Assembly: GCA_947396885.1 (NCBI GenBank)
Contig: OX377201.1
Location: forward strand, 63,524,983-63,588,982
DNA length: 64,000 bases
Direction: 5' to 3'
Source of the DNA: Heligmosomoides polygyrus polygyrus
Lineage: Eukaryota; Nematoda; Chromadorea; Rhabditida; Heligmosomidae
Position numbers and translations under genes: made by a program. Below are positions 42,580 to 53,689 of this stretch, one piece after another. The stretch's first letter is position 1; each line of letters begins with the position of its first letter. The notes under the pieces were generated by a model. It made no database searches. It was not told where the DNA came from and saw only the letters and a list, made by a program, of their open reading frames with translations.

Positions 42580-44640
42580 TCTTTAAGTATGTGTCTAGTA
42601 TATGTCTTGGTCAGAGTTTTTGAGCAAAGACAAAAAAGGTGGATGAAATATCAAACTTATCCAAGTGAGAACAATTTCAGCCGTTTCAAAGCTTCGAGCG
42701 ATAGGTTTGATCGGCTTCTGAATAGGTATCACAAATATGTTGAAAGAAAAATTCTTGAAAGACCAAATAAAACATCTCTTTATACCTTATTAAATTCTGT
42801 GCTAAAGCGACCTGAACGAATCCCATCTCTGAAGGATCCCGCTGGACTATCAGCAGTATCTGATATGTCTAAGGCTTCCATGCTCGCCAAACACTTTCAA
42901 AAATCCTTCTCGGTGTCCCTTCCAAATAATGAGGCTTTAGATACAGTGAGCCCTGTTCACAATATGGAAAGTTCGATATAGTTCTACAAGGAAGAAATCT
43001 ATGAGGCATTGTCTTCCTTACCTGCAACCTTTACCCCGGATGAAGTGCCACCTTATTTTATACAAAAAATTGCCATAGCGATATCGTACCCATTGGAGCA
43101 CATATTTAACGCGAGTTATATGTTATGAGAAGTCCCTGCTCGTTGGAAACACGCTTTTGTTACTCCGGTCCATAAGAAAGCACCTTACAATCTTGCTATC
43201 AATTATCGCCCCATAAGCATCACTTCCGTTTTTGCTAGAATATTCGAAAGGAAACTGAAATCTGCTCTCGTAACCTATTTAGAATCAAATTCTCTAATTC
43301 CAACCAATCAGCATGGTTTTCGCGCAGGAAGATCTACTGAAACATTAATGTTGTCAGCGTTAAATGACTGGACGAGAGCTCTTGATGAAAGGATCGATGT
43401 AGACTTTATTTATTTCGACTTTATGAAAGCTTTTGACAAGGTTCCGTCAAATAAGCTGATACTCCAACTGACGAAAATCGGCGTTGATCCAAGGATAACT
43501 AGCTGGATAAAAAACGTTATAACTCAGAGGTCTTTTCAGGTTAATTTCTCTTCTTTTTCCGAATCCCTTCCAGTTACTAGTGGAGTCCCTCAAGGAGGCG
43601 TACTCCCACCAGTCCTTTTTATTATCTACACTGCCGAAACTCCCTCCCTGATTGATGAATACGGTGTCACTTGCAAAATGTTTGCAGATGACTTAAAAAT
43701 ATACAAGAACATTGTTGAGGAGGACGACCACCTTGCTCTCCAAACTGCAATTAACGCAGTTGCGGATTGGTCAACAATGTGGGACCTTCCGTTATCAAGG
43801 GAGAAAACCAAAGTTTCCATCTGGGACAGCAATCCAACGGAAATACCTATAGACTTGGTGGAGTAGAACTCAATAGCACAGTTTCATTGCGTGACCTAGG
43901 TTTCATTTTAGACAATAAGCTTTCATTCAGAGAGCATTGCGAATATACAGCAAAGAGAGCTGAAAGAGTTGTGCATAATATTTTTAAATCTCTCAGAACG
44001 AACTCAGTAGTACACTTATTACGTGCATACAAGACCTATGTGAGGCCTATACTAGAGTATGGTACTACTGTGTTTAGTCCTAATAACAAGCGAGAAATCG
44101 CCAGATTGGAAGCGGTACAAAACAGTTTTACAAGAAAGCTCTGTATAAGAGTACATGGATATGACTACAATAGCATCCCCTTGGCATCTGACAGAAATAA
44201 ACTCTTTAATTTACGCTCTCTCGCCTGTCGCAGGAAAAAATATGATTTAGTCACGATTTATAAGATGATAAATACTACTGTGGGTCTTTCTATAAATGAC
44301 TTCTATTCAGTTTCTTATTCCAACACCAAAGGTGGCCCAGGGAAAATCCGAATTCCTAGAGGTAGTAGTAATATCAGATCTACTTTCTTCACAAACAGAG
44401 CAGGCACTGAATTCCTGAAATTAACAAAAAAAATTGCGCTTCCAAATTCCTTAAGGCAATATAAAACGATTATTGGCAGGTATCTGAAAGAAGTTCCTTA
44501 GTACTTTGTTTTCTTTGATCACATTGGTTCACTAAAAATGCTAGCACTTGTTCTGTTCTTGATGTTCTCAGTGTTGTGATTTGTTTTTCGTATTGTGTTG
44601 TTTTTTGGTGGGTTTCCACGTATATATAAATAAAAAATAT
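42580..44640 (+). pseudogene. 5'-truncated CR1/Jockey-like LINE: reverse transcriptase
   Basis: Translation runs from about 42,589 (pre-RT linker) through the palm: INYRPISITS (43,200), NQHGFRAGRST (43,305), YFDFMKAFDKVPS (43,410, first catalytic Asp), TSGVPQGGVL (43,575), CKMFADDLKIY (43,675, catalytic DD intact), then after a frame change near 43,825 the thumb/C-terminal part with LGFILDNKLSF, ILEYGTTVFSP and KIRIPRGSSNIRSTFF, ending at 44,501. A stop at 42,981, another near 43,128 and the frame change disable it, though the core is well preserved. The apurinic endonuclease is absent (5' truncation, usual for LINE insertions). An AT-rich 3' end lies near 44,640. Confidence 0.88.
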
Positions 44641-44649
44641 CTTCGTCTC

Positions 44650-45240
44650 ACAACGCTGAGTAGGATGAAACGAGCGGCTTGAGGAGCTTTCAAGAGCGTC
44701 GAAGAGGTCGCGAATCGAGAGGAAGAACGTCCGACTCCGTGCCCACCTATTCGACTCCACCGTTTTTCCTGCCCTGACATACGCCTCAGAGACCTGGGCT
44801 ATTCGAAAGCAGGATGAACACGCGATCAGCGTCGCGCATAGTGGAATCGAGAGGACGATGCTCGGAGTGACACGACTCACGCAAGTGAGAGAAGGCCTCC
44901 GGAGTTCCGAGCTCCGACGACGTTCGAAGATAAGAGACACTGTCGCGTGGGCCAGTTTGTCGAAAATTAGGTGGGCCGGCCACGTAATGCGTTTCGCAGA
45001 CACCCACTGGACGAGAGCCGTTACCGACTGGGTTCCGCGGGTTGTCAAGAGAACACCGGACGCCCACAAACGCGTTGGTCTGACTTCTTCGTGAAAGTCC
45101 TGAACGACCGCTATGACGCTGGTCGTGTCCCTCGAGCGAGGGGGATCCATTGGAGCACTCTAGCATGCGACAGGTACGGAAGGAGACGCTGCTGGCGCTC
45201 GTTCGAGCAAGTCGATGGTCAACGGGACGACAGATGATAC
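44650..45240 (+). pseudogene. RTE-type LINE C-terminal remnant
   Basis: The frame from about 44,700 reads LFDSTVFPALTYASETWAIR, then RTMLGVTRLTQVREG, KIRDTVAWASLSKIRWAGHV and VTDWVPR, and after a frame change near 45,060 TRWSDFFVKVLNDRYDAGRV and GQRDDR followed by a stop at 45,235-45,237. This is the typical C-terminal region of nematode RTE endonuclease/reverse-transcriptase proteins, whose catalytic parts lie upstream and are missing. It begins directly after the tail of the preceding LINE. Confidence 0.85.
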
Positions 45241-46340
45241 AGGTGATGTTGAGAAAGAGTTTCGCTGCTTTCTGTACAGGTCCAACATCAGCAAACTAGA
45301 TGTTGCCACCATCCTAGGCATATTTGTGAAAATTTGAATGAAGGCATGAATTTTGAATTAATTCTATTTTCCTGTTGCGTATTCCGAATCGCGGTCATGT
45401 TTGAGCTCTTCTGTTCCGTCTTTCGCTTTCCGTTTCTCGAAAGAAAAACAAAAACTCCTCTCCATGACGAATAGGCTGTTATCAGGCTCGGCTGCGGTAC
45501 TCTAGCTAGCTCCAGGCGGGACCGCAACCCCTACCACTTGCTATCGGGGCGGAATGGTGCGTCATCGAAAAATCGTCTCTAATTGGAAGAAGGTAATATC
45601 TGCTGTGCTTCGAGACCAATATAAGTACATATTCACGATATCTGCATCGAATTGTTGATCTCGGCCAGCGATCAAAATGGTTCCTACCGGATCTCAGAAA
45701 ACCTGCCAGTCGTAGGACGGGCTACAAAATAGATGAACAAATTCATCTACAGGCCAAGTACCAATCGATAGCTATCGATCAATTGCTCATTTGATATGAG
45801 GATCGCGGTTGTGTGACGGCCTCAGAACAAGCTTTAAACACAGGTGAAGAAAATCTGTATTGCCACATAAGGCGGTTGTTAATTTCAGGAAAATACATCA
45901 AGAATTTGCAAATTTACACCAATAAAAATTTCGAGAGATGTGGGATTCAGCAGTTTCCGGTGCATGTCAAGATTTCATTCATTACTGTTTGTCTTTGTGC
46001 TCAGCGCTATTATAGATACTATCGCAAACCATAAGCTTCTGTGAGCTTTCTCAAAACGTATGGTGACAGGAAACGTTTGCGCCATGTTCCAAAATAATTG
46101 CTTAAATGCTCGAACATTCGAATATTCGATGATTTGAAAGCCGAACAATATTCGACAAATCGAAATTAATCATCTTGAAAACGAATAATACTCGATGATT
46201 TGAGATGTGATATTACGCTTTTAAAATGCAAAAAAAAAACAGGGGAAGGCATGTTGTTTTTCCTTACTTTTCTTAGACCCTGGTCCAGAACCCTGAAAAT
46301 CAGAAGCCCTTCATGAAATTGAGTGTGCTTCTTGCCCTCC
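45241..46340. other. Stretch with no recognisable gene
   Basis: Only short unrecognised frames. 46,086-46,200 holds a degenerate TTCGAATA patch (AACATTCGAATATTCGATGA) like the ends of the TIR element at 55.5 kb. Confidence 0.4.
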
Positions 46341-46345
46341 TCTCT

Positions 46346-46866
46346 AAGGCCCCGTTTATACTTCGACACCGGGCGACGCGATGTCATTTAAAGAGACCAA
46401 TTAATCGAGCGACGCGGCCGATCGATTTGTTCATTATACGTGCCATCGCGTCGCTCAGCGTCGGAAGTATGACGAAGTCTAAGGCATATGTTATACTTCG
46501 GCGACGCGTCGCTTTCGTCAACAGCGCCGGCGACAGCTTATCGCTGGTTCTCTGGCTGCGGAGAACGCCGTCAGCGGTGCTTTCTCACGTGCCCTCTGTT
46601 TCTCTCGCTCCGAACGCGGCGAGAGAGAAAGATAGTGCACGCGAGAGAGCGTCGTTGACACGCTTCCTTCGCGGCCAGAGGGCCAGCGACAACGTGTCGC
46701 GGAGCTCCGCACTGCGACAAGCTGTCGCCGACGCTGTCGTCGACGGGAGTGTAAACACCCCTCCTGTGGCGCGGTCGATGACGCGGTCGGCGACAGTGTT
46801 GCGCGGGTAGCTACGTACTATGTAGCATCTGCCTAGCACTGTCGCCGAAGTATAACAGTATGCCTT
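46346..46866. mobile_element. GACGC-rich miniature TIR element(s)
   Basis: Outer ends AAGGCCCCGTTTATACTTCG and, at the right, CGCCGAAGTATAACAGTATG then CCTT are imperfect inverted repeats. An inner copy of the left end (AAGGCATATGTTATACTTCG, 46,481-46,500) pairs better with the right end, and the stretch before it (46,346-46,475) is itself palindromic. So either one miniature element sits beside another or one contains an internal TIR duplication. Relative: 27,730-28,085. No coding capacity. Confidence 0.6.
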
Positions 46867-46879
46867 ATATATGCCTAAC

Positions 46880-47953
46880 AAGGAAAGGCTCCCAACTCAT
46901 GGTGAGCTTTTGCGATGCTATTTTGACAGGATGTGGAGTCGTGTGAGCGGAGTCCAGAATTACCGCTAGTTTTTTCCTGAACACTTTTTCAAGGACCGGA
47001 AAAAGAGGTGTGAAAACATGCGCGCAACAATCATCAACCCCTATGACACGCCACGTGGTGTGCCTCGGTGGTGCAGTCAGTAGGAGTACCGCCTCTTAGG
47101 AGCACAACGGCGGGCTTTGGAGTTCAAGCCCGCGAGCTGCCGATGTTTTCGCACGCATTAGTTTGCTGTTTTACCCTTTCTAATGATCGCAGGAGTCAAT
47201 TTCAGATTAGCAATGTTTACAACAAACCAATGCTGTTTATTTAAGTCTTCATATGTGCTCGTTTTTCAACGACGCGTATCCGCACCACAACCATATCATA
47301 CTATCTAACTAAAAAATATCATCAATGATACCGTAACTCCACATAAATACGCATACCTTACGGTTGAATATTATGAAATCGGGCAATATCGATACATAAG
47401 TGTACTCAAAATGTCGTCCTCACCTGAACGTGTTGTCGGCCGACTACTTTCCACCTTCACACCGGATTTCACTTTTACTTATTTCATAATTTTCTGCTAC
47501 AGCTGTTGACCAAAAAGAGAGAACAATAATACTTTCTATTTCCAGAGGCATGATTTGGTGCAGAAACGCTTCGTTCAAAAACTAGCACATATGAAGTTGT
47601 AAAGCCAGGCTTGGTTTGTTGTGAGCATTGATGGTCTGAAATTGACTCCCGTTATAATGAGAAAGCGTAATAACAGCAAACTAATGTGTGCAAAAACATC
47701 GGCGGCTCGCAGACTCGAACTCCAAAACCCGCCGTTGTGTTCCTAGGAGGCGGTACTCCTACCGACTGCACCACCGAGGCACACCACCTTGTCATTGGGG
47801 TTGATGATTGTTGCGCACCCGTTTTCACACTTTTTTCCGGTTTAAAAAAGCGTTCAACGAAAACTAACTGTAGTTCTGGACTCCGTTCACAAGGCCCTAC
47901 ATCCTGTCAAAATAGCATCGCAAAAGCTCACCTTGAGTTGGGAACCTTTCCTT
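46880..47953. mobile_element. Foldback element 2 with convergent tRNA-like modules
   Basis: Arms 46,880-47,206 and 47,636-47,953 are imperfect inverted repeats (outer end AAGGAAAGGCTCCCAACTCA), with an AT-rich loop of about 430 bp that shows no gene. Each arm has a tRNA-like module pointing inward. The outer segment (CCTACATCCTGTCAAAATAG, then GCAAAAGCTCAC) also occurs at 51,330-51,380 beside foldback 3, so these belong to one family. Confidence 0.75.
47062..47137 (+). repeat. tRNA-like module, left arm of foldback 2
   Basis: TGGTGCAGTCAGTAGG (47,069-47,084) resembles an A box and GGAGTTCAAGCCC (47,119-47,131) a B box. A GCCTCGG start and a CCCGC 3' strand complete a tRNA-like outline. The right-arm counterpart is at about 47,699-47,781 on the minus strand. 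Confidence 0.5.
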
Positions 47954-48480
47954 CAAGCAAAATACTTGGACAGCACCCAGAACTTCGCGACGTTGTGTGA
48001 CCGCCGTGCGCATCGTCTCCATTGGACAATCTGGACAACTCGCCCAATCTCGTCGCGCACATTGCACGACGCCCTGCGGCGTTCGCGAGTCGCTGGAGTA
48101 ATGTCTGTCCCAGGTCACGATGCTTCGGTGGTGGTATCGTTTCCGGGCTAAAACTTAGTTCATTCACGCTTACTAGTATATCGTTGGCAAGTCTGTGGTT
48201 ATTAACGATCAGAGTCTTATGTTAGAAGGTAAGAAGTGCTACTATATCGTCCGGAAAATGTAGAGTTGAATGATGACTGGGTATCCGCATCATCTGCATC
48301 TGCTATTAACGCCAATCTTGTTTGTGCTCCTAGGCTCCGGGAAGCGTTGTTGACCACATTTAAATTTGTATTTCGGACACTATATCACATTCTCAAAAAG
48401 GAACAGAATCAATCGACGCCAGTGAAAACTTGTATCTTTATAGAGGAACAGGAGCACGTCTACAGTCGAGGAGTTGGCTT
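47954..48480. other. Stretch with no recognisable gene
   Basis: GC-rich 47,960-48,130 has open frames on both strands without recognisable motifs. The remainder is AT-rich with no feature I can support. Confidence 0.3.
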
Positions 48481-48482
48481 GC

Positions 48483-48776
48483 CTACATTTTGTCGTAGTA
48501 GAAGCTGACACTTCTCTCGTTGCCGATGGGCAATCCCGCTTCTCCAGTCACGTTTCCGGCCGATGAATACCATGAGCCGAACGGATTCTCGTCGCCAAAA
48601 CGATCCTTGTGCTCCACCTCGGCCGGCGGATCATCTGAGAATAGGAAGCTATGGTAATTCGAAACAGCGCTTTCTTGTTGTGCACGAAGCATGGGTGGTA
48701 GCGCTGATCGGTCTGTGAGAAGAAGCAAGACATCTTGGAAACCTCGCGCAGAGCGCTTGCTCGCGTTGTCCTTCAT
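48483..48776 (-). CDS. Possible host exon, unknown product
   Basis: A 97-codon minus-strand frame starting ATG and ending TAG, with balanced composition and a C-terminus SFYYDKM. The segment FSDDPPAEVEHKDRFGDENP is acidic/charged. It does not overlap any repeat seen elsewhere in the window, unlike most frames here. I recognise no family and found no splice signals that settle its limits; it may be the last exon of a gene extending to the right. Confidence 0.25.
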   Translation of the reverse strand: MKDNASKRSARGFQDVLLLLTDRSALPPMLRAQQESAVSNYHSFLFSDDPPAEVEHKDRFGDENPFGSWYSSAGNVTGEAGLPIGNERSVSFYYDKM

Positions 48777-48779
48777 GTC

Positions 48780-49340
48780 TCACTATCGGACGATGCAGAA
48801 CGTGCACACCTACCTGCACTCTGCCATTTCCTCTCCGTGTTGTGTCCGTACTGATTGAACAGCAATCCGGCGTTGTTGCAGAACTCCGGCATCACCATGA
48901 CATACCACAGTGGCTGCAGTACGCCGACGACTGTGTACAGTGGTATTCTGTAAATAGTTACTGTGCTAACGAGGGTGTTAGTGAAAATGTTATTTTAGGC
49001 CTGCCTTTTATGACCTTTTCGTTTTTATGACCTTCAGAAACCTAATGGTGGTTCGAAACTTTAATTCGTACACTGCCTGATCAAACGCTTCCACCGAGCT
49101 GCCATTTTCACATAAACCCAACAAGGCAACGTGAGAGTCCGGAATGAACAAGATGGACCACCATTGAGTTTGTTTAAAACTTCGAGCAATCTCTCTGAAG
49201 GCGACGAAAAGTCCTCCACGTGTTCCCCATGGAAACTTCTCGCTCTGCGGCTATGCTGAATGTGGACAATCGATTGCAGGCGGTAGGCCCTTGTCACAAG
49301 CCGGCCTACGAAGACCCGTGTCACATCACATGGTGTATGT
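48780..49340. other. Stretch with no recognisable gene
   Basis: No motif-bearing frame. It may include 5' sequence of the RTE remnant that follows. Confidence 0.35.
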
Positions 49341-49344
49341 CAGC

Positions 49345-50180
49345 TCAGTTATTTCGAGATGGTGCTAGGGCGTCCGCGGGTGCCGACGCGCAGTCGCAAA
49401 GCGCGGCGAGTGTAAGGAGTATGAGTGGGTCCATGATGCGAGGACGGCATCGGGCGTGGGGCAATTGAACTAGTCCGGAAGTCCGTAACGTAAGCAGAAC
49501 CGGCATGGCTACGCTGAATGTGGGTACGTTGACGGGCGCTCGAGTGAGGTGATGCATGCAGCAAAGAAAGATTTTTGTGCGGTATAGCAGACGAGGTGTT
49601 CCTACAGCAAGTCAAGGAACATAGGACGATGCTTAAGGCCGTTCTCTATGGAAGTCCCAGGAGCACCAGTGGAGTTGGATTCATCGACCCTGAACGTTTC
49701 TATGAATGGACAGTAAGCGTTGATGGATTTGGTGATGGATGGTTTAAGATAGTTGTCGCCGCGAAGGAGCGACTCTATCACTTCTTCTCTGCGTATGCTC
49801 CGCAGACTGGCTGCTACGATTAAGTAGATGGTGAGTTTTTGGGGTCTGCTTAATAGAAGGACAGCAGCGGTACCGTTGAAAGATGTCATCATAGTCACTG
49901 GTGACCTTAATAGGCGTCCGTAGGTTTTACGAAAGACGTAAAAGCTGTCATTGTGGTTTCGTATACGGTTTATTTCATTAACCGACACGCGGAATCGCAT
50001 AGCCTGAATAGCCTGACCACACTGAACGTCGAATTTCGAAAATCCGACTCCCACCTCATCTCATTCTATAGTACGAGTACCAAGACTCAGATAAATTTCG
50101 TCCTTGTGAAGACCGAAGCCTTGTCACAGATGCGAAGATCGCGTCGCATGAGATGATCGCCCCACATATTTAGGGTGCAG
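49345..50180 (+). pseudogene. RTE-type LINE endonuclease remnant
   Basis: MATLNVGTLTGARVR (49,505) is the conserved start of nematode RTE apurinic/apyrimidinic endonucleases. Later KIVVAAKERLYHFFSAYAPQ (about 49,745) and DSHLISFYSTSTKTQINFVL (about 50,043-50,102) follow in the same order as in intact copies. The catalytic Glu region (QE.RWKG) and SRNADGER are lost or garbled, and there are several stops and shifts. No reverse transcriptase follows; foldback 3 begins shortly after. Confidence 0.72.
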
Positions 50181-50429
50181 ATCATCGACCGCTGATATGG
50201 ACCCTAAGCATCGTTGCTCCGCGTTTAAAGCAGATCGATGGATGCTGTGCACTAAGAATCAAGTGGTGGCAAATAAAATAAAAAGAAGCAATTGTAATTT
50301 CTTGCGTCCGGTTAACGACAGTCACGACTGTCGATGAAACTTGGAAGACCGCCGGATCTCGGCATTGCAAAGCCTGGGCGACGCAAAGTCGACAACCATG
50401 TACGGCTGTGGGCAGACGGCGTGAAAACA

Positions 50430-51320
50430 AAAGCTCGAGAGAGTGCTGTTCTGTGGGCGAAAAAATGAGAAAGGAGAAAAAAAAGTGAAAACGTGAAACC
50501 TTCGCGAAGTTCATCACGCCCTGCCGCCGCGCCAGCAAATGTGGTCGTCTGGAGCAGTGCACTGCAATATCGTCTCTCGAGCGCACCGAGTAGGTTTTAT
50601 GGTTCGCCCCCCGGTGTTGCCAAGGGTTTTGCACACATCGGGTCGTTATTATTACGTGCTTGCGTGATCACACGAGTCAATTTGTGCACAAAAAGTCAGT
50701 TTGTAATGCTATTTATAAGTAAATATAGCCCTTTTGTGTTGAGTTACCTCTCAGTGGTTCGTATTTGCATTTAGTCATATCAACAATGCTACCGTAAATG
50801 CAGACAAACACATACAGAAACAGGTCATGAATTTGGTTTGATACCGGTAAATACTTAACACTAAAATGTCTTTTCCACCCAGACGTGTCGTCGCTGGGTG
50901 TGATATGTGATACAGCATCACCAGGAATTTGCTACACACAGCCGAGACAGCATCTTGAAAGTAAGTAAACAAATAGTATCGAAAACCATACAAACTGGAT
51001 ATCATTCGCACGCGTTTGTTCAATTGCGGATTACAGGCCAGGGCTATTCTTACTTACTAAAAGCATTAATCGTGTACAGATTGACTCCTGTGATCACACA
51101 AGCGCATAATAATAAAGACCCAATGCGTACAAAAATATGGCGACACCGGCACCGACCGAACCATAAAACCCACCCAGTGCCGAGAGGCCGCATCGCTATC
51201 CACTACGCCAACAAACCACATTCGGTGGTGTGGCAGCAGGGCGTGATGAAATTCGACTCACTTTTTCCCACGCATTCTTCCACCACAGAAGAGCATTCTG
51301 CAAAAATAACTATGGTTTTG
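50430..51320. mobile_element. Foldback element 3 with convergent tRNA-like modules
   Basis: Inverted arms of about 300 bp (50,430-50,740 and 51,040-51,320) around a loop of about 300 bp. Shared landmarks in opposite sense: GCAGGGCGTGATGAA, TTTATGGTTCG and GTGATCACA. Each arm contains a tRNA-like segment directed inward (A-box-like GGTCGTCTGGAGCAGTGCA with B-box-like GGTTCGCC at 50,545-50,608; minus-strand GGCGTAGTGGATAGCG with GGTTCGGTCGG at about 51,205-51,155). The right flank shares outer sequence with foldback 2. Confidence 0.65.
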
Positions 51321-51419
51321 GATTCCCCACACGGGACCCTACATCCTGTTGAGATTGCATGGCAAAAGCTCACTGCAAGTTTGAAGGCTCTCCTTGTTAG
51401 TTTTTTTTTCAACGCAGAG

Positions 51420-52290
51420 TTCTGCAGGTGATCTTTCTCCATCCACTGATGCGCATGGAGTGGAACTATAGCTTGAAGAAAGGTTTGCGAGATTTCCGAG
51501 AAAGTTCCTTCCCCTTTAAGCTTTAGAAGGGTCCCTTTGAATCCTTTTGAGCCTACAAAACCTTCCTCCTGCACATTGGATTGCAGATGGTACAGTGGCA
51601 AGAAGAGATGCTCAATGCCGTTTTCCATGTAGAGCTTCTTGAATCGGCAGAAGTGAACTGTGTACCATTGTCGGAGACGAGGATTTCGGGATTTTTCATA
51701 TCTGACGAAGGTCTCGCGCAGGAGAGCTATGGATATCTTCTGTTATGGTACGGCTGGTGTTGAAGATTTCAGGTCACTTTGAGTAAGCGTCCACGACTAC
51801 TAAGAAGTAGGTTCCTTCAAAGGGGCCGGCGTATTCTACGTGGATGCGGGACCATGGCCTGTCTGGCAGAGGTAATGCGATGCGGGTGTCGATATGAGTG
51901 ACAGTTTCGCGACGGATGAGCACTTTGTGCAACGGCGAACGGTGTCTTCAATGTCCTTTTCTATCCCTGGCCAATAGACATAGCTTCCGGCTAGTGCTTT
52001 CATTCGTACTATTCCGGGATCTCCTGTGTGGACCTTTCGAAGAACTCTTAGCTGCAAGTGTGCTGGGATGACTAAACGAGGGAATAGCAGGAGGCATCCG
52101 TTCAACGTTGAAAAGAAGTTGCGTCGGTTATAGTACTTCAGTAGGTCCGGATTCGTGATTGTTTTTGGCAACAATACTCTGATGTAGGTATTGCTTAGCT
52201 GCGGCTGGAATGCTGTATACGAATGAGTACGCGACTGATCAGTCTTGATCATCACACCACTTGCCTTTGGCCATCGTGCCATCGGCGGGG
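51420..52290 (-). pseudogene. Ty3-type integrase fragment
   Basis: The minus strand encodes an integrase zinc-binding domain, LRKVHTGDPGIVRMKALAGS then YVYWPGI and RRCTKC (about 52,050-51,925). The second metal-ligand position expected as His in H.GHPG is Asp here. Core-domain pieces follow, AGPFEGTYFLVVVDAYSK (51,830-51,780), and after stops NGIEHLFLPLYHLQSN (about 51,623-51,576), the region just after the catalytic Glu. It belongs to a Ty3/gypsy-like pol gene. No LTRs were identified. Confidence 0.75.
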
Positions 52291-52399
52291 TGGCAGTGTT
52301 CTCTGAATCCTAGGGAGTAGAGGGAATCGACCGTCCACCCTCCACGCGACCCAAACTCAAGAGTGGCGATCAGGACTTGACGACCACAGCCGCAGCAGT

Positions 52400-52850
52400 C
52401 ACCGCCATCGCCTCTGCCACGATATTCCATAACCGTCGACGTCACCGCCACCGGGACCACCGCAGCAATCATCGTCCGCAGTGGCTCCATCAAGACTCCC
52501 ATCTCCACTGGTTCCTGTTCTTCGACGTGCAGCTTCGGCGCCCACAAATCCACCTGGAAACAATGCCGACAATGACGAACTAGCAGTTCCTGCGGCATCT
52601 GGCGGTTCTTGCGGACGTTTTTCGTTCCGCAACAGCAGTCGCAGCAGTCGACGTCGCCAACAGTCGAGCCAGTGCGACATTTCGACCCAATCGCGGGAGG
52701 AATTGCACAATTCTCCTTCGACCCCGAAGCCGACCTAACTTTCGAAGCACGGTACCGTGGCCACGAGGTCACGATCGTCAACGAAATGACGTGGGAACTC
52801 ATGGGTAGACCTGAACTTCAACCTTCGTCGCCCATCGCTCACAGCGCATC
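52400..52850 (+). pseudogene. Ty3-type gag fragment
   Basis: The plus-strand frame contains AQFSFDPEADLTFEARYRGH (52,708-52,767), matching the start of Gag in nematode Ty3-like elements (FSFDPE..LTFEAW). It is preceded by a Ser/Gln/Pro-rich segment. It breaks off before the rest of Gag and is followed by the 5' end of the CR1-like LINE. The antisense 187-codon frame is a shadow. Confidence 0.5.
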
Positions 52851-52970
52851 TGGAGGTCGGGGTGTCCGTGGAACTAAGGGCGCAATTCTGATTGATTCTT
52901 GCGTGGTTTATCTTTCTAGGTTCTTTCTATAGTCTCGTACAATTATGTTCAGCCTAAATTTCTTACTGAA

Positions 52971-53626
52971 ATGCCTCCAAAGACTCAACGCGTTCTGAGA
53001 TCCGGTGCATCCTTGTCCCAGCCACCTTCATCAATCGATGCCGGACCGTCTGCTAGTCCTGATCCTGTGCTCCATTCTGATAGGATGTCTATTGGTTCCC
53101 TGCTTGAGAAAGCACTAGAACCCAATGTAGATCCTACTGTAGAGCAACTACTCCTTGCTCTCAAAGACAAAATCCCGGGCGAGTTTTCCGCGTTCCTGGA
53201 GCGCGAGAAGCGTGATCGCAGCGTGGTCATTAGCGAGATTGATGATGAACCGATGGATACTCGGCGCTCTGATCGGCAAAAACGGCTTGAGGAGAAGATC
53301 ACCAAGGTTCTTGATGCCATAGATGTTGAGTGCCGCCAACAATCTGAAATCTACCGCTCGGCCCTAGACGTCCACGCTTAGTTAAAGTTGTCGTTCCTTC
53401 TCAATCACGTTGGCGCATTGCTTAAGCAAATGCTCGTTTGCTTAAGGAGTCTGGATTTCCCGATGTGTACATAAGAAGAAGCATGATAGCTGAAGAACGA
53501 CAGCAGGGAGCTTCGTCAAACGGCAAGAAAACGAAACAGGGACAAAGATTTAAAGAGTGGGTTGTTTATAAAGGTAATCTTATTCGTGCTTCCGAAATGC
53601 CTCACAACTGCTCGGATAACCCATAA
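52971..53626 (+). pseudogene. LINE ORF1-like protein
   Basis: Opens MPPKTQRVLRSGASLSQPPS (52,971), then a charged, partly helical region to a stop at 53,381. A second frame with MLKESGFPDVYIRRSMIAEE and a basic GKKTKQGQRF segment runs to 53,626. Position, basic character and absence of enzymatic motifs fit the ORF1 (RNA-binding) protein of CR1-like LINEs. A frame change near 53,385 separates the halves. Confidence 0.5.
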
Positions 53627-53689
53627 ACCTGCATGGTAACGCTACTCTCAAATGCTTTTTATTTAACGCCCGTAGCATATGTAATAAAT

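Noticed and set aside
51836..52802. 187-codon Cys-rich minus-strand frame at 52.24-52.80 kb
   Set aside because: It is antisense to a better-supported Ty3-type gag segment on the plus strand.
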